From positions 1 to 7,359 of the forward strand of contig JAGLGG010000393.1 of the NCBI GenBank assembly GCA_023144145.1: a stretch of 7,359 nt of DNA. The letters run 5' to 3'. The position numbers and the translations under genes were made by a program. Each line of letters begins with the position of its first letter. The first letter of the stretch is position 1. Source of the DNA: Anaerolineales bacterium (GTDB lineage: Bacteria; Chloroflexota; Anaerolineae; Anaerolineales; E44-bin32). Positions 5,352-7,359 of this stretch are shown piece after piece. The notes below the pieces were generated by a model. The model saw only the letters and a program-made list of their open reading frames with translations. It did no database searches and was not told the DNA's origin.

Positions 5352-6002
5352 ATGAGCGTAACAAAGCCTGATTCATGGGAATACGAAGACACTCTAGAGG
5401 CACTTAAGGATTCTTACAATCGAGCTGTTGAGGAGCGAGATAAGAAACATATCACGGCTTGGAAAACTGAGCTAAGAGCTAAATTCCTTCAGCGGCTTCA
5501 AAGGGAGCGGAAAACCAAGTTTCTCGAGATCGGTGCTGGAGTCGGCCACGACAGCCTCTACTTTCAGGAACAAGGCATGAACGTCACCAGTACAGATCTT
5601 TCTCTAGAGAACGTGCATCGATGCATTGAAAAAGGGCTCAATGCCTATGAAATGGATTTCAAAAATCTGGATTTTCCGCCCTCCTCATTTGAAGCAATTT
5701 ATGCTATGAATTGTCTGCTCCATGTCCCTCGTGCCGACTTTTCTGAAATCCTCGAGTCAATCCACAGCTTACTTACACCTTCAGGCCTCTTCTTACTGGG
5801 ACAATATGGCGGAAGGAACTCCGAGGGAGAATTTCCTGACGACCACTATCGTCCACAGCGATTTTTCTCAATGCTATCTGACGATAAAATATTACAGTTC
5901 GCCGAAGCTTTCTTTCAAATTTCACATTTTGAAGTAATTGAACTTGAATCTGAGACTGATCTGCATTTCCAATGTTTGTTCCTCAGACGGGCAGAAACAT
6001 AA
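5352..6002 (+). CDS. Class I SAM-dependent methyltransferase
   Basis: This 216-residue cytoplasmic enzyme has a Rossmann-like methyltransferase fold. Motif I is FLEIGAGVGHDSL (57-69) with the SAM-binding glycines G61, G63 and G65. The acidic residue after strand 2, expected to hold the ribose hydroxyls, is D82 (TSTDLS). A further SAM-pocket acid is likely D102 in MDFKNLDF. The motif after strand 4 is AIYAMNCLLHVPR, followed by the typical LTPSGLFLLGQYGG strand 5. The first 50 residues are helical and charged. This is the Methyltransf_11/25 type, which covers small-molecule substrates, and the actual substrate cannot be inferred. The start ATG has only a weak, distant AAGGG (5335-5339), so translation may be inefficient or the start slightly different. 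Neighbours on the same strand do not suggest a pathway. Confidence 0.9.
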   Translation: MSVTKPDSWEYEDTLEALKDSYNRAVEERDKKHITAWKTELRAKFLQRLQRERKTKFLEIGAGVGHDSLYFQEQGMNVTSTDLSLENVHRCIEKGLNAYEMDFKNLDFPPSSFEAIYAMNCLLHVPRADFSEILESIHSLLTPSGLFLLGQYGGRNSEGEFPDDHYRPQRFFSMLSDDKILQFAEAFFQISHFEVIELESETDLHFQCLFLRRAET

Positions 6003-6082
6003 TCGCCCATAAGTGTGATTGCTTCACGACTTGATTGAATGCTCGGAAGCGATTTCCACTCCACATGGACAGGGAGCCATAA

Positions 6083-6568
6083 ATGTTGTCAATCGATAAG
6101 CTAGAACAATTACCCAAATTTCATCAAGCTACAATCTCTGGCGATTACATCGACCCGATGGGGCATATGAACGTACGCTGGTACATGGCTCTTTTTGATA
6201 CAGCTGGATGGAACTTCTTTGCTTCATTTGGAATGACCCAGGAATATTACGATCGAAATCAGGCAGGGGGTTTCGCTCTGATGCATTTCATCCGATACTT
6301 GGCCGAAGTTCGTCAAGACGAAATTATTTCCGTGCGGACTCGAATTATTGGTCGCAGTGAAAAGCGATTGCACTATGTTCACTTCATGATAAATGAAACG
6401 ACCCAGAAATTGGCATCGACATTAGAAGCATTAGGCGCACACGCCGACCTGAGAATCCGGCGAACCACTGCATACCCGCCAGAATTGACTGCTGCGATCG
6501 ATGCAAAGATTGCAGAATACAAGGAATTAGATTGGGAAGCTCCTTTATCTGGATGTATCAAGCCCTGA
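6083..6568 (+). CDS. Hotdog-fold acyl-CoA thioesterase (betainyl/carnityl-CoA type)
   Basis: This 161-residue cytoplasmic protein has the 4-hydroxybenzoyl-CoA-thioesterase-like hotdog pattern. The active-site segment is YIDPMGHMNVRWYMALFD (22-39), with D24 as the likely catalytic acid and GHMN placing the central helix. The middle strand IRYLAEVRQDE (70-80) and the motif GRSEKRLHYVHFM (90-102) are close to what I know of betainyl-CoA/carnityl-CoA thioesterases. The C-terminal ADLRIRRTTAYPPEL also fits that branch. It should hydrolyse an acyl-CoA to acid and CoA. The substrate is inferred only from family resemblance. The start ATG has AGGGAG at 6071-6076 with 6-nt spacing. It lies 80 bp after the methyltransferase and 82 bp before the hydrolase on the same strand. 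The synthetase and dehydrogenase at the left end also handle CoA thioesters but are 4 kb away. Confidence 0.88.
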   Translation: MLSIDKLEQLPKFHQATISGDYIDPMGHMNVRWYMALFDTAGWNFFASFGMTQEYYDRNQAGGFALMHFIRYLAEVRQDEIISVRTRIIGRSEKRLHYVHFMINETTQKLASTLEALGAHADLRIRRTTAYPPELTAAIDAKIAEYKELDWEAPLSGCIKP

Positions 6569-6650
6569 GTCTGTAACCCGTGCATGACATTAAGGATCTG
6601 AGTTCAAGAAAAATAAAAATTCCATAAATGCGGATGCTTTCTGGAGAATT

Positions 6651-7355
6651 ATGCGAACAAGAAAACCTCAATTTGCTCTAGTAAACATGGTCTTTCTCAC
6701 GCTCCTATTCTCCTTATCCGCGTGCATCTCATCCAGCAACTCTCTGGATCCAGAAGATTTCAAGCATGCCTTCCCCAGTGAGTACTATCTCTACCTTCCA
6801 GAGGGATACTCGGATAATAAATATTGGCCCGTTTTCATCGGGATTCATGGATCTGGGGGGTCAGGGCTCGATTGCTGGAACCTTTGGCAGCAGTATGCAG
6901 ATGAGGATGGATTTATCCTTATCTGCCCTTCACTCGCCGATGCATCCGGTGGCTGGTCACAATCGGACGGTGACCAAAGGCTGATTGCAATCATTAATCA
7001 GGCGTTCCGAGATTATCGAATACAGAACCAAGTCTTTCTCGTAGGATTCTCGGCTGGCGCACAGTTCGTTCAGGGTTTTGCATTTAGATACCCAAGCTAT
7101 GTATCCGCCGTGGCAGTACTTTCTTCAGGAAATTTCTTAGCCCCTTCAGAAGGCGTGTTGTATATCCCCTTCCTTGTTGTAGTTGGCGACAAGGACAACT
7201 CATCTTTAATAGATGGCGCATCCAGCTTCGTACAATCGCTCCAGAGCCTTGGCGTGAGTGCGGAATTTCATTTACTGGAGGGCGTAGGACATTCAGTCGC
7301 ACAAGAATCAAAAGATTTAACCCTGCAGCTATTCCGAAAAACAGCGCCTCCATAA
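6651..7355 (+). CDS. Secreted alpha/beta-hydrolase lipoprotein (esterase/PHB-depolymerase-like)
   Basis: This complete 234-residue protein ends 4 bp before the window edge. The basic N-terminus and hydrophobic stretch (about 8-22) lead to the lipobox LSAC with C25 as the lipid-anchored Cys, so it acts outside the cytoplasmic membrane. The catalytic domain has an oxyanion segment GIHGSGGSG (64-72) and the nucleophile elbow GFSAG (S134). The acid is probably D180 or D182 in VVGDKDN, and the histidine is H214 in GVGHS. The layout matches the compact PHB-depolymerase/feruloyl-esterase-like and phospholipase/carboxylesterase branches. The substrate is unknown. The start ATG has GGAG at 6643-6646 with 4-nt spacing. 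The stop is TAA. Confidence 0.92.
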   Translation: MRTRKPQFALVNMVFLTLLFSLSACISSSNSLDPEDFKHAFPSEYYLYLPEGYSDNKYWPVFIGIHGSGGSGLDCWNLWQQYADEDGFILICPSLADASGGWSQSDGDQRLIAIINQAFRDYRIQNQVFLVGFSAGAQFVQGFAFRYPSYVSAVAVLSSGNFLAPSEGVLYIPFLVVVGDKDNSSLIDGASSFVQSLQSLGVSAEFHLLEGVGHSVAQESKDLTLQLFRKTAPP

Positions 7356-7359
7356 CCTA

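Noticed and set aside
6566..6601. Read-through of the thioesterase TGA, which would add V-C-N-P-C and a few residues
   Set aside because: The thioesterase is already full length for its family, the extension ends after about ten codons, and no suitable hairpin was seen. The CxxC look is taken as chance.
1..7359. tRNA genes (including tRNA-Sec), CRISPR arrays and insertion sequences
   Set aside because: Scanning by eye found no T-loop/acceptor pairing, no spaced direct repeats and no transposase or terminal inverted repeats.

Overview
The window looks like a chromosomal segment of a moderate-GC bacterium. No phage, insertion sequence, CRISPR array, rRNA or tRNA was recognised. My best guess is Chloroflexota (Anaerolineae-like). 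The reasons are lipoproteins with a long Pro/Thr/Glu/Ala-rich tether after the lipid-attached Cys, Crp-type regulators, and acyl-CoA synthetase and acyl-CoA dehydrogenase types common in that group. This is inference from style, not a database match. UGA is the normal stop for several genes here, for example the acyl-CoA dehydrogenase, so the standard code applies.

Layout. Positions 1-1852 (+) hold the 3' part of an AMP-forming acyl-CoA synthetase and a complete short-chain-type acyl-CoA dehydrogenase, a fatty/organic-acid activation and oxidation pair. A hairpin cluster (1869-1934) lies between this pair and a convergent small two-helix membrane protein gene (2040-2300, -). Positions 2407-2967 (-) hold the most interesting gene. 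It encodes a thioredoxin-fold lipoprotein whose reading frame is interrupted by exactly one TGA, at the codon for the first Cys of the CxxC active site (W-TGA-P-T-C). The frame is otherwise open on both sides and both halves belong to one thioredoxin domain. A 7-bp hairpin with a GUU loop starts 20 nt after the TGA, inside the coding sequence. The simplest exciting reading is a selenocysteine-containing (UxxC) secreted thioredoxin-like lipoprotein. The simplest dull reading is a nonsense mutation or base error.

Divergent from it, across 354 bp, is a + strand pair: a small cytoplasmic thioredoxin/glutaredoxin-like protein with CPGC (3322-3579) and a Crp/Fnr-family regulator (3602-4279). A perfect 6-4-6 inverted repeat lies in front of the pair. 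The three genes look like a thiol/selenol redox module with its own regulator.

A 417-bp gene-free stretch with strong tandem hairpins follows. Then come five + strand genes: a stand-alone TfoX C-terminal-domain protein (TTG start), a 74-residue two-helix membrane protein (TTG start), a class I SAM-dependent methyltransferase, a hotdog-fold acyl-CoA thioesterase of the betainyl/carnityl-CoA type, and a secreted alpha/beta-hydrolase lipoprotein that ends just before the window edge. Gaps of 59 to 110 bp between them make a tight operon uncertain.
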